14,743 nt of DNA from Desulfonema limicola. GTDB taxonomy: Bacteria > Desulfobacterota > Desulfobacteria > Desulfobacterales > Desulfosalsimonadaceae. The notes below the pieces were generated by a model. It was not told the origin of the DNA and did no database searches. It was given only the letters and a program-made list of their open reading frames with translations. Position 1 is the stretch's first letter, and each line of letters starts with the position of its first letter. Below are positions 5,546-12,609 of the stretch, in pieces. The stretch covers positions 1 through 14,743 of the forward strand of contig DYLE01000039.1 in assembly GCA_020722245.1 (NCBI GenBank), given 5' to 3'. The translations under genes and the position numbers were made by a program.

Positions 5546-7303
5546 TCAGGGATTTCCGGCGGAGGTCATTTTTTTGGCCATCTCCTCATCCCGCAGCACC
5601 CGGCGAAGGATTTTTCCGATGGGGGATACCGGCAGGGCGTCCCGGAATTCAATCTGATGGGGTCGCTTATACCCGGCCATGTTTTTCTGGCAATACTCGA
5701 GAATCTCCTGCTCCGTGGCGGTCTCATTGGGCTTGAGCTGAATGTAGGCCTTTACGGCCTCCCCGCTTCTGGGGTCCCGAACGCCCACCACCGCGGCCAT
5801 GGCGATTTTGGGATGCTGGAAAAGAATGTCCTCCACCTCCCGTGGATAGACGTTGAATCCGCCGACCAGTATTAAGTCTTTTTTCCGGTCTGTGATGAGG
5901 ATATACCCGTTTTCATCCACATGGCCGATATCGCCCGTCAGAAAGTAGCGTTTTCCATTGATCTGCCTGAAAACCGTCTCATTCTCCCGGGGCCTGTTCC
6001 AATACCCCTTCATGACCTGGGGCCCGCAGATGGCGATTTCGCCGTCCTCGCCGGCGGGCATCTCGTTTAACCCGGTCTCCAGATCAACGATCTTGATATC
6101 GGTACCCGGGAGAGGGAACCCGATGGAACCGATTTGGCGTCCGGTCCTGTTGGTGGGGTTGGCGGTGGCCACGGGTGCGGTTTCGCTCAAGCCATACCCC
6201 TCAAAGATGATCGCCCCGGTTTTTTCCTCAAACTGCCGGCAGACCTCAGGCGGCAGCGGGGCGCCGCCGGAAAAGCAGCCCATCAGGGAGGTGAGATCGT
6301 ATTTGTCCCGCAGGGGATGATTGGTGAAGGCCACAAACACGGTCGGTACCGCCGGCATAATCGTTGCCTTGTATTTTTCCACTGCTTTCAACACCTCGGT
6401 AAACGGTGGATTGCCGGCCCTGGGGTCTGGAATGCAGACCAGGCGGTTTCCTGAGGCGCATGCGGTCATCATGCAGCAGGTCATTCCAAAGCTGTGATAC
6501 CAGGGGAGGACCCCCAGAAAGGTATGCGCGCCGCCCCGCCGGATGATCTCCGGCGGTTTGCCGGGCTCGTGGGAAAGCCTGACCCATTGCTCAAGCGCCT
6601 TCAGATCATAGGTGAAGTTGGTATGGGTGAGGGCCGCTCCCTTGGGCACGCCGGTGGTGCCGCCAGTATAGATGATCAGCGCCAGGTCCTCAAACGGGTT
6701 GATGTCAACGGCCGGCGGCTTCGGATGGGAGGTTTCAATGATCTGATCAAAGAACAGGTGGTCCGGCTCATACTGACCCGCCCTGGGGATTTTGCGAAGC
6801 AGGCTTCCAAGCAGGGCTTTTATTTTCGGCAGGTAGGATTTGACGTTGCAGATGACGACGGTTTTAACCTCTGTTTCCTTGATGGCCCTGACGGTCGTCG
6901 GATAAAACTGGGGATGGTCCATGCAGAACACGGCCTTTGCCCCGGCGTCCTTGATCTGGTAATGCAGCTCCGTAGAGGTGTAGAGCGGGTTGCAGGTGAC
7001 GCAGACCGCTCCGGCCTTCAGAATGCCGAAAAAAATGGCGGGGTAATGGGGAATGTTCGGCAGAAAAATAGCCACCCGGTCGCCTTTGCGGATCCCCCGG
7101 GACGCGAGAAAGTTCGCTATTCTATCTGCGGTTTCCTTGACCTGGGAGAAGGTTTTTTTGCCGCCGTTGAAGATGGTGTAAACATGATCCGGGTAATCTT
7201 TTGCCGCATCATCTAAAATGCTGAAGAGGGGACGGTCATAATCGGTCACCTCATGGGGAACCCCTTGGGGCCACTGGGGTATAGGCCAGTGCGTTGCGTT
7301 CAT
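5546..7303 (-). CDS. Long-chain fatty acid-CoA ligase (AMP-forming)
   Basis: A 585-residue acyl-CoA synthetase of the ANL adenylation superfamily, close in pattern to FadD: it activates fatty acids with ATP and CoA through an acyl-AMP. Motifs in order: the P-loop-like YTGGTTGVPKGAALTHTN (212-229), PWYHSFG (267-273), GYGLSETAP (369-377), the TGD of the hinge region (456-458), DRKKDLILVGGFNVYPREVE (472-491), and PVSPIGKILRR (558-568) with the catalytic Lys564. No transmembrane segment is predicted by eye; such enzymes act at the inner membrane face. The ATG at 7303 has AGAGGT seven bases upstream. It lies 86 bases past tRNA-fMet on the same strand, with no T-rich terminator between them, so readthrough is possible. 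Chain-length preference cannot be told, so no symbol is given. Confidence 0.93.
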   Translation of the reverse strand: MNATHWPIPQWPQGVPHEVTDYDRPLFSILDDAAKDYPDHVYTIFNGGKKTFSQVKETADRIANFLASRGIRKGDRVAIFLPNIPHYPAIFFGILKAGAVCVTCNPLYTSTELHYQIKDAGAKAVFCMDHPQFYPTTVRAIKETEVKTVVICNVKSYLPKIKALLGSLLRKIPRAGQYEPDHLFFDQIIETSHPKPPAVDINPFEDLALIIYTGGTTGVPKGAALTHTNFTYDLKALEQWVRLSHEPGKPPEIIRRGGAHTFLGVLPWYHSFGMTCCMMTACASGNRLVCIPDPRAGNPPFTEVLKAVEKYKATIMPAVPTVFVAFTNHPLRDKYDLTSLMGCFSGGAPLPPEVCRQFEEKTGAIIFEGYGLSETAPVATANPTNRTGRQIGSIGFPLPGTDIKIVDLETGLNEMPAGEDGEIAICGPQVMKGYWNRPRENETVFRQINGKRYFLTGDIGHVDENGYILITDRKKDLILVGGFNVYPREVEDILFQHPKIAMAAVVGVRDPRSGEAVKAYIQLKPNETATEQEILEYCQKNMAGYKRPHQIEFRDALPVSPIGKILRRVLRDEEMAKKMTSAGNP

Positions 7304-7389
7304 GATAATTACCTCTGAGAATATTTCCAGGAGGAGCGGTGAGGGGTTGCGCAGGTTTTTGAAAACCCCGCAATCCGGTTGAATGATTT

Positions 7390-7466
<77 letters not shown>

Positions 7467-7479
7467 TCATTAAAGTATT

Positions 7480-7509
7480 TTTATATCCGTGAGCCCGATT
7501 TGTTGTCAA
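7480..7509 (-). promoter_or_regulatory. Promoter of tRNA-fMet, overlapping the yggU stop codon
   Basis: On the reverse strand a perfect -35 TTGACA (7509-7504), an 18-base spacer and -10 TATAAA (7485-7480). Transcription would start near 7473, just before the tRNA. The TGA stop of the upstream yggU-like gene (7508-7506) lies within the -35 hexamer. Confidence 0.62.
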
Positions 7510-7835
7510 GGTTTTTTTAAATTTATTAAATCATTGATTTTATTAATAATTTTATCAATCCGGGAATGGGATGGGGGATGTGCGTCGCAATGGATGAGGA
7601 TCTGTTTGATGCGGCTGGTCGGGCCTGAGATGATTTCTAGTTGAGATTTCGGAAGATCCAAGGTTTTGGCAAGAAACTGAATGCACATGCGATTGGCCGC
7701 ATTATCCACGGGCGGGGCGGTCAGTTTTATTTTTAAGGCGTCTGCGTGTAAACCGGCGACGGCGTTTTTCGAAGACTTGGGCTGGACATGGACCTTCACC
7801 ACTATGCCGTCGGGTTTTTTTTGAATGGGTATCAT
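7506..7835 (-). CDS. yggU: YggU / DUF167 family protein
   Basis: A small conserved protein of 109 residues. It has the DUF167 pattern: KVHVQPKSSKNAVAGLHADALKIKL split over residues 14-38, then TAPPVDNAANRMCIQFLA (39-56) and LEIISGPTSRIKQILI (66-81). The biochemical role of the family is not known. The last 25 or so residues (HPPSHSRIDKIINKINDLI onward) extend beyond the usual core and are hydrophobic-basic. The ATG at 7835 is preceded by AGGA about 11 bases upstream, a longer spacing than ideal. It follows thrH on the same strand, separated by a 7-bp tandem repeat, and may be the last gene of alaC-hom-thrH-yggU. Confidence 0.85.
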   Translation of the reverse strand: MIPIQKKPDGIVVKVHVQPKSSKNAVAGLHADALKIKLTAPPVDNAANRMCIQFLAKTLDLPKSQLEIISGPTSRIKQILIHCDAHPPSHSRIDKIINKINDLINLKKP

Positions 7836-7866
7836 TGGGTGATGGTCCTGTAAAAAGGTTTATAAA

Positions 7867-7939
7867 GTTGAAGGTTAAAGGTTAAAGGTTGAAGGTTAAA
7901 GGTTAAAGGTTAAAGGTTAAAGGCTGAAGGCTGAAGGTT
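7867..7939. repeat. Heptanucleotide tandem repeat, about 10 copies
   Basis: Ten consecutive 7-base units, read on plus as GTTGAAG, GTTAAAG (twice), GTTGAAG, GTTAAAG (four times), GCTGAAG (twice), followed by a partial GTT. The unit is nearly perfect; variation is limited to an A/G at position 4 and a T/C at position 2. It lies between the thrH stop (7955) and the yggU start (7835), so in the mRNA it would be an intergenic C/T-rich tract. Confidence 0.93.
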
Positions 7940-7954
7940 TTGGGTGTCATTGGC

Positions 7955-8578
7955 TTAAGCGGTTTTTTCGGCCTGCTTGCGGGCTGCTTGGGTTATCATT
8001 TCTTTCAAGCCGGCGTAGGTCTCTGTTGCGGGGATCTCCGGAAACTCCCGGATCACGTTTTGGGGAGGCCGGAACAAAAACGACACCTCCGCTTCCTTGA
8101 GCATGCTGATGTCGTTGTAGGAATCGCCGAAGGCGATCACGCGGTAGTTCATTGCTTTTAAGGCCTGCACCGCTTTTCGTTTGCCGTCCTTCTGCCGAAG
8201 GGTGTAGCCGGTAATAACGCCTTCCCTGGAAACCTTCAATTCATTGCAAAACAGGGTGGGCCAGCCCAGCTTTTCCATTAAGGGACCTGCAAACTGCACG
8301 AAGGTGTCCGACACGATGATGATCTGATGGTTTGCCCGGGTCCAGTTCAAAAATTCAAGCGCCCCCTCAAGCGGCTCCATGGTTTTGATGACCGCCACAA
8401 GGTCCTGAAGCGTTAACCCCTTTTCATGAAGAATGGCAAGCCGCCTGTTCATCAGTGCATCATAGTCGGGAATGTCCCGGGTGGTGAGCCGGAGCGCTTC
8501 GATGCCGGTCTGCCGGGCGACGTTGATCCAGATCTCGGGCACAAACACGCCTTCAAGGTCCGAGCATAGGATGTGCAT
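7955..8578 (-). CDS. thrH: ThrH-type HAD phosphatase (phosphoserine phosphatase / homoserine phosphotransferase)
   Basis: A 207-residue HAD-superfamily protein very like Pseudomonas ThrH, which dephosphorylates phosphoserine and can transfer the phosphate to homoserine. Motif I is CSDLEGVFVPEIW (5-17) with nucleophile Asp7 and Glu9 in the place of the usual second Asp, as in ThrH. Motif II is IVSDTF (88-93), the LRQKDGKRKAV block (127-137) holds the conserved lysine, and GDSYNDISML (151-160) is motif III/IV. The C-terminus has NVIREFPEIPA, also characteristic. The ATG at 8578 has AAGGA about seven bases upstream. Its start lies 17 bases after the stop of homoserine dehydrogenase, so they are surely cotranscribed. 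That context supports a role in homoserine phosphorylation for threonine synthesis; no thrB or thrC is in the window. Confidence 0.9.
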   Translation of the reverse strand: MHILCSDLEGVFVPEIWINVARQTGIEALRLTTRDIPDYDALMNRRLAILHEKGLTLQDLVAVIKTMEPLEGALEFLNWTRANHQIIIVSDTFVQFAGPLMEKLGWPTLFCNELKVSREGVITGYTLRQKDGKRKAVQALKAMNYRVIAFGDSYNDISMLKEAEVSFLFRPPQNVIREFPEIPATETYAGLKEMITQAARKQAEKTA

Positions 8579-8595
8579 GGGTTTTCCTTCTGTGC

Positions 8596-9921
8596 TTAGG
8601 GTTGTGAGAATTCGCTGTTTTTTTCCTCGATACGGATGAACATGGGGGTGTCGGTGATCACATCCAGGGATGCGATCCGTGACAGGGCGGACCGGATCTT
8701 TTTTTCTTCGGCTTCATGGGTGAGCATAAAAATAGGCACCGCCCCGTTGAGCTTCTGTTCGATCTGGTGTACGGACATGATGCTGATGGCATATTCCCCC
8801 AGTATCCCCGCGATTTTGGCCAGCACCCCCGGCTGGTCCATGGCTGAAAATCGAATGTAGTAGTGGGTGACCAGCTCTTCGATCGGCCGGATCGGTATTT
8901 TTTTTATGTGCTGCCTTTGAAAGGAAAGCAGGGGGACCCGGGGGGATGCGCCGGTCAGAATATCCCGCGCGATATCGATGACATCGCTGATGGCTGCGCT
9001 GGCGGTGGGCATCATGCCGGCGCCGTGACCGTAGAGCATCATGTCGCCGATGGCGTCCCCTGAGATTGTCACCGCATTCATGGCGCCGTGAACGTTGGAG
9101 AGGGGGTTTGAAAACGGAATCATGGTGGGATGCACCCGGGCTTCGACGCTGCCGCCGGCGCGTTTGGTAATCGCGAGCAGCTTGATGTGGTAGCCGCTCT
9201 GGCGGGCGAACTCGATATCCAGGGGGGTGATCCGGGAGATCCCTTCCACATAGATGTCTGCAAGGTTGATCCGCATTCCATAGGCGATGGCGGCGAGGAT
9301 GGAGAGCTTGTGGGCGGTGTCATGCCCTTCCACATCCAGGGTCGGATCAGCCTCGGCGAACCCGTTGGCTTGAGCGCTGGCCAGAGCATCCTCAAACGAG
9401 GCGCCTTTGCTGGTGATTTCGGAGAGGATGTAGTTGCAGGTGCCGTTTAGGATCCCCTTGATGGAGAGGATCTGATTGCCCACAAGGCTTTCCCGGAGGG
9501 TCTTGATGATCGGCATGCATCCGCCGACGCTGGGTTCAAAGGCAATGCTGACCCCCTTGTCCGAGGCGGCCTTGAATAATGCGTTTCCATGCGCGGCCAG
9601 CAGGGCTTTATTCGCCGTAACGACATGCTTTCCGTTGGCGATGGCTTTTAAAATGAGGGTCTTGGCGATCTTTTCTCCGCCGATCATTTCAAGGACGATC
9701 TGAATTTCTGGGTCGTTGACCACGGCCAGGGGATCTGTGGTCAGAACGCCTTTTTCAAAACCTACCCCCCGGTCCCTCTGAATATCCAGGTCCGCGGCCC
9801 GTTTGATGTGGAGGACAGCCCCGAGTCTGGAGGTGATGAGCCGCCGATTTTCCGTCAGCAGCCGTGCGATACCCGTGCCCACCGTGCCCAGGCCGAGAAT
9901 GCCGATATGGATTACCTTCAT
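8596..9921 (-). CDS. hom: Homoserine dehydrogenase with C-terminal ACT domain
   Basis: Reduces aspartate-4-semialdehyde to homoserine with NAD(P)H, the branch point to threonine and methionine, in the cytoplasm. The 441-residue protein has the nucleotide-binding loop GILGLGTVGTG (7-17), TANKALLA (102-109, Lys105 expected catalytic), the signature GILNGTCNYIL (156-166), and GFAEADPTLDVEGHDTAHKL split over 187-206. A C-terminal ACT domain (about 348-430, starting YYIRFSAMDQPGVLAKIAG) suggests allosteric control, typically by threonine. There is no aspartokinase fusion. The ATG at 9921 has GAGGAAGG about five bases upstream. It is 20 bases behind alaC and 17 before thrH, forming a tight operon. 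Confidence 0.97.
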   Translation of the reverse strand: MKVIHIGILGLGTVGTGIARLLTENRRLITSRLGAVLHIKRAADLDIQRDRGVGFEKGVLTTDPLAVVNDPEIQIVLEMIGGEKIAKTLILKAIANGKHVVTANKALLAAHGNALFKAASDKGVSIAFEPSVGGCMPIIKTLRESLVGNQILSIKGILNGTCNYILSEITSKGASFEDALASAQANGFAEADPTLDVEGHDTAHKLSILAAIAYGMRINLADIYVEGISRITPLDIEFARQSGYHIKLLAITKRAGGSVEARVHPTMIPFSNPLSNVHGAMNAVTISGDAIGDMMLYGHGAGMMPTASAAISDVIDIARDILTGASPRVPLLSFQRQHIKKIPIRPIEELVTHYYIRFSAMDQPGVLAKIAGILGEYAISIMSVHQIEQKLNGAVPIFMLTHEAEEKKIRSALSRIASLDVITDTPMFIRIEEKNSEFSQP

Positions 9922-9941
9922 ATAAACCTTCCTCGTTCGGG

Positions 9942-11108
9942 TTACAGGATTTTTTTGATCCCTCGAACCGCCTGGTTGATCCTCATGTTGTTTTCAATCA
10001 GGGCGAACCGGACATACTGGTCCCCGTATTCGCCGAACCCGATGCCGGGAGAGACCGCCACCTTGGCCTTTCGAATCAGCATTTTGGAGAACTCCACCGA
10101 ACCCATTTTCCGGTACTGCTCCGGGATTTTGGCCCAGACGAACATGGTGGCCTTGGGCGGCGGGATATGCCACCCGACCCTGTCCAGGCCCGAAATCAGG
10201 GTGTCTCTTCGGGATTTGTAAGTGTCGCAGATCTCCTTGACGCATTTCTGGGGGCCGTTTAACGCGATAATGGAAGCGATCTGAATCGGCTGGAAGACGC
10301 CGTAGTCCAGGTAGCTTTTGATCCGCCGAAGCGCGCCTACCACCTCTGCGTTTCCCACGCAAAACCCCACACGCCATCCCGGCATGTTGTAGCTCTTGGA
10401 AAGGGAAAAGAACTCCACCCCGACCTCCTTGGCGCCTTTGGCCTGAAGAAAGCTGGGCGGTTTGTAGCCGTCAAAGACAAGGTCCGCGTATGCCAGATCG
10501 TGGATGACCAGGATGTCGTGTTCCTTGGCGTAGGCGACGATTTTTTCAAAAAAGTCAAGCTCGACGATGGCGGTGGTCGGGTTGTGCGGAAAGCTGAGCA
10601 CGATCACCTTGGGTTTGGGCCAGGTCTGCTTGGTGGTTTCGATCAGGTTTTCGAAAAAGTCCGAATCCGGATCAAGGGGTACATACCTTACGTTTGCGCC
10701 GGATATGATCGCCGAGTAGGGGTGAATCGGATAGGTGGGATTCGGAGAGAGCACAACATCGCCAGGTCCCACCGTAACCAGCATCAGATGCGACAGCCCC
10801 TCTTTGACCCCGATGGTGACGATCGCTTCGTTCTCCGGATCGATATCCACATCAAACCTTCGCTTATACCAGGCGGAGATCGCCATGCGAAGCTTGGTGA
10901 TTCCCATGGATGCGGAATACCTGTGGTTCTGCGGCTTCTGGGCGGCCTCAATGAGCTTGCTGACGATATGCTTCGGGGTGCCCAGGTCGGGGTTTCCCAT
11001 TCCCAGATCGATGATATCCTCTCCGGCCCGTCGAGCCTCCATCTTGAGCTGCGTCACGGTCGCGAATACATAGGGCGGAAGCCGGTTGAGCCGTGCAAAT
11101 GTTTTCAT
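9942..11108 (-). CDS. alaC: Alanine-synthesising class I aminotransferase (AlaC type)
   Basis: A PLP fold-type I aminotransferase of 388 residues, strikingly similar to E. coli AlaC, which makes alanine from pyruvate and glutamate. Shared blocks include RLPPYVF (9-15), GEDIIDLGMGNPD (29-41), EAIVTIGVKEGLSHLML (94-110), NPTYPIH (123-129), HDLAYADLVFDGYK (203-216, PLP-contacting Asp204 and Tyr207), FFSLSKSYNMPGWRVGF (233-249, Schiff-base Lys238), AKIPEQYRKMGSVEF and KVAVSPGIGFGEYGD. The ATG at 11108 has AGGAG close upstream. It is the first gene of alaC-hom-thrH. In some lineages homologues beside hom have been proposed to act on other keto acids, so the exact substrate is not fixed by sequence. 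The promoter region is shared with divergent purM. Confidence 0.9.
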   Translation of the reverse strand: MKTFARLNRLPPYVFATVTQLKMEARRAGEDIIDLGMGNPDLGTPKHIVSKLIEAAQKPQNHRYSASMGITKLRMAISAWYKRRFDVDIDPENEAIVTIGVKEGLSHLMLVTVGPGDVVLSPNPTYPIHPYSAIISGANVRYVPLDPDSDFFENLIETTKQTWPKPKVIVLSFPHNPTTAIVELDFFEKIVAYAKEHDILVIHDLAYADLVFDGYKPPSFLQAKGAKEVGVEFFSLSKSYNMPGWRVGFCVGNAEVVGALRRIKSYLDYGVFQPIQIASIIALNGPQKCVKEICDTYKSRRDTLISGLDRVGWHIPPPKATMFVWAKIPEQYRKMGSVEFSKMLIRKAKVAVSPGIGFGEYGDQYVRFALIENNMRINQAVRGIKKIL

Positions 11109-11162
11109 CCTTCTCCTCTTGTTGGTTTAGGTATTGCAGGTGGTGAATTTATGCTGTATTTT

Positions 11163-11189
11163 AGTATACCACTCATCGGCCTATGTCAA
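11163..11189 (-). promoter_or_regulatory. Probable promoter of alaC-hom-thrH
   Basis: On the reverse strand a perfect -35 TTGACA (11189-11184) is followed after 15 bases by TATACT (11168-11163), or after 17 bases by the poorer TACTAA. The start would be near 11156, leaving a leader of about 48 bases. Confidence 0.5.
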
Positions 11190-11205
11190 AAAAATTGTTT
11201 TGACA
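11184..11205. repeat. Perfect 8-bp inverted repeat joining the alaC and purM -35 boxes
   Basis: TGTCAAAA (11184-11191), spacer AAATTG, TTTTGACA (11198-11205). Each arm contains a TTGACA -35 sequence pointing outward, one for alaC (minus) and one for purM (plus). It may be only two back-to-back -35 boxes or an operator for a dimeric regulator. Confidence 0.7.
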
Positions 11206-11228
11206 TTTTATAGCGGGTAAGGTAGCAA
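11200..11228 (+). promoter_or_regulatory. Possible purM promoter
   Basis: A perfect TTGACA (11200-11205), a 17-base spacer, and TAGCAA (11223-11228), a weak -10. The start would be near 11235, about 40 bases before the purM ATG. Confidence 0.4.
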
Positions 11229-11274
11229 AAATCTCGTTTTTTTTATTGAGTTCATCGAGGGTAATGGGAAAGGC

Positions 11275-12327
11275 ATGACTAAAAAAAATCCTTTGACATA
11301 TGCGGACGCCGGGGTGGATATCGACAAGGCCGGCGGGTTTGTGAACTGGATCAAGGGCGTGGCCGCCCAGACGCCGAGAAGCGGCGTAATCGGCGAAATC
11401 GGCGGTTTCGGCGGCCTGTATTCCCTGAACATGAGGGATTACAAGCGGCCCGTGCTGGTCAGCTCCACCGACGGGGTGGGCACCAAGCTGAAGATCGCTT
11501 TTATGATGGACAAGCACGACACCGTGGGGATCGATCTGGTGGCCATGTGTGTGAATGATGTGGCGGTTCAGGGTGCAAAGCCGCTTTTTTTCCTGGATTA
11601 CCTGTCCATGGGTGAGCTGAATATTCACGTGGCTGAACAGATCATTCAAGGAATCGCCGAGGGCTGCCGCCAGGCCCAATGCGCCCTGATCGGCGGGGAG
11701 ACCGCTGAAATGCCCGGCATGTACAACAAGGGGGAGTATGACCTCGCCGGGTTCTCCGTAGGCATCGTGGATAATGACAAAATCGTGGACGGATCGGAGA
11801 TTCGGGTCGGACACAAGCTGGTGGGGATTGCCTCCTCGGGGCTTCACAGCAATGGTTTTTCCTTGGTCCGCAAGATATGTTTTGACATTTTAAACCTGAA
11901 AATTGATGCGTTGATTCCGGAGTTTGGGAAGACCCTGGGGGAGGAGCTGATCGTCCCCACCAAGATTTACACGGAGACCATCAAGCACCTGATCAAGGAT
12001 TTTCCGGTTTGCGGGCTTGCCCATATCACCGGCGGCGGAATCTCGGAAAACCTGGTGCGTATCCTGCCGGATGCCTGCGATGCGGATATTCACAAGGGAT
12101 CCTGGGACATCCCTCCTGTTTTCAAGTACCTTCAGGAAGCGGGCAATGTTGAGGACTCGGAGATGTGGCGGACCTTCAACAACGGGATAGGGCTTATCGT
12201 TGTGGTGCCCGAACCGGTCGCTCAGGATGTGGTGGAGCGGGCGACCGGAATCAATGAAAAAGCCTATGTGATCGGCGAGGTGGTTGAGAAGCACAAGTCC
12301 GACGAAAAACGGATTCGATGGATCTGA
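11275..12327 (+). CDS. purM: Phosphoribosylformylglycinamidine cyclo-ligase (AIR synthetase)
   Basis: Closes the imidazole ring in purine synthesis, turning FGAM and ATP into AIR, in the cytoplasm. The 350 residues match the usual length. PurM signatures are LTYADAGVDIDKAG (7-20), VSSTDGVGTKLKIAF (62-76, nucleotide-binding glycine loop), GIDLVAMCVNDVAVQGAKPLFFLDYL split over 85-110, GGETAEMPGMY (the conserved ETAEMPG block), GIASSGLHSNGFSLVRK, HITGGGISENL and FNNGIGL. The ATG at 11275 has AAAGG immediately upstream and GAGGG further back. It is transcribed away from alaC. No other purine gene is nearby; the downstream gap ends in a strong terminator. Confidence 0.97.
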   Translation: MTKKNPLTYADAGVDIDKAGGFVNWIKGVAAQTPRSGVIGEIGGFGGLYSLNMRDYKRPVLVSSTDGVGTKLKIAFMMDKHDTVGIDLVAMCVNDVAVQGAKPLFFLDYLSMGELNIHVAEQIIQGIAEGCRQAQCALIGGETAEMPGMYNKGEYDLAGFSVGIVDNDKIVDGSEIRVGHKLVGIASSGLHSNGFSLVRKICFDILNLKIDALIPEFGKTLGEELIVPTKIYTETIKHLIKDFPVCGLAHITGGGISENLVRILPDACDADIHKGSWDIPPVFKYLQEAGNVEDSEMWRTFNNGIGLIVVVPEPVAQDVVERATGINEKAYVIGEVVEKHKSDEKRIRWI

Positions 12328-12609
12328 CCATGAGGAAGTTAAGGTGGCGGCTTTGGCCGTCAGGCGGGTTATGGCAAAAGCTCCATGACCCGGGGATGCG
12401 CTTGTTGGCATGGATTTCCAGAGGACAGCGCCTGTCCCCGGTTTGCCGTTCCTGAGCCAGTGGTCATGTCTCTTCCCGGTCGGAAGAGAGGCGCGACCCT
12501 TTAACCGGCAAAAAAAATTAATCGGTTCAGCCGGGCCGCGGCCTGAATAAACGGGTTCGTTTAGGGCCGCCCCGGTTTTTTTGTTTTATAAGCGCCGTCA
12601 TAAAACGCG
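12328..12609 (+). other. Hairpin-rich gap between purM and tsaD (possible structured leader or 3' UTR)
   Basis: About 280 bases without a recognised gene. Stems visible by eye: CCGGGGA(T)GCGC 12390-12401 with GCGC(CTG)TCCCCGG 12428-12441; GGACAG 12423-12428 with CTGTCC 12432-12437; CCGGTT 12438-12443 with AACCGG 12503-12508; TCTCTTCC 12469-12476 with GGAAGAGA 12482-12489 around a 5-base loop; and AACCG 12503-12507 with CGGTT 12523-12527. Several exclude each other. A terminator hairpin follows at 12531. A 41-codon reading frame (12330-12455), beginning two bases after the purM stop and rich in Trp and Arg, overlaps the first stems; its coding status is doubtful. No known riboswitch class was recognised. 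Confidence 0.5.
12531..12582 (+). terminator. Strong intrinsic terminator upstream of tsaD
   Basis: Long G+C-rich hairpin: CCGGG (12531-12535) pairs with CCCGG (12571-12575), GCGGCC (12538-12543) with GGCCGC (12565-12570), and TAAACG with CGTTTA around a GGTT loop. A run of seven T (12576-12582) follows directly. It would end the purM transcript or act as an attenuator in front of tsaD. Confidence 0.75.

Noticed and set aside
6494..7216. Long plus-strand reading frame of 240 codons opposite the acyl-CoA synthetase gene.
   Set aside because: It is a shadow of the well-supported reverse-strand ligase and has no recognisable motif.
7337..7375. GGTTTT/AAAACC inverted repeat after tRNA-fMet as a terminator.
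   Set aside because: On the tRNA strand the hairpin is not followed by a T-run and its outer stem is interrupted.
10500..11213. Plus-strand frame of 237 codons opposite alaC.
   Set aside because: It lies antisense to a clear aminotransferase gene, has a low-complexity Gly/Asp/Arg composition typical of antisense frames, and runs into the promoter region.
11173..11847. Reverse-strand frame of 224 codons opposite purM.
   Set aside because: His- and Gly-rich antisense translation of purM with no motif; purM is certain.
11196..11893. A 15-base string TGTTTTGACATTTTA occurs both before purM (11196-11210) and inside purM (11879-11893).
   Set aside because: The second copy encodes normal PurM residues (CFDIL). 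One shared 15-mer in 15 kb, especially an A+T-rich one, is near what chance allows, so I do not call it a repeat element.
12469..12510. The segment GAGAGGCGCGACC looks a little like the start of a lysine riboswitch.
   Set aside because: The rest of the lysine aptamer (long conserved five-way junction) is absent in the remaining space.
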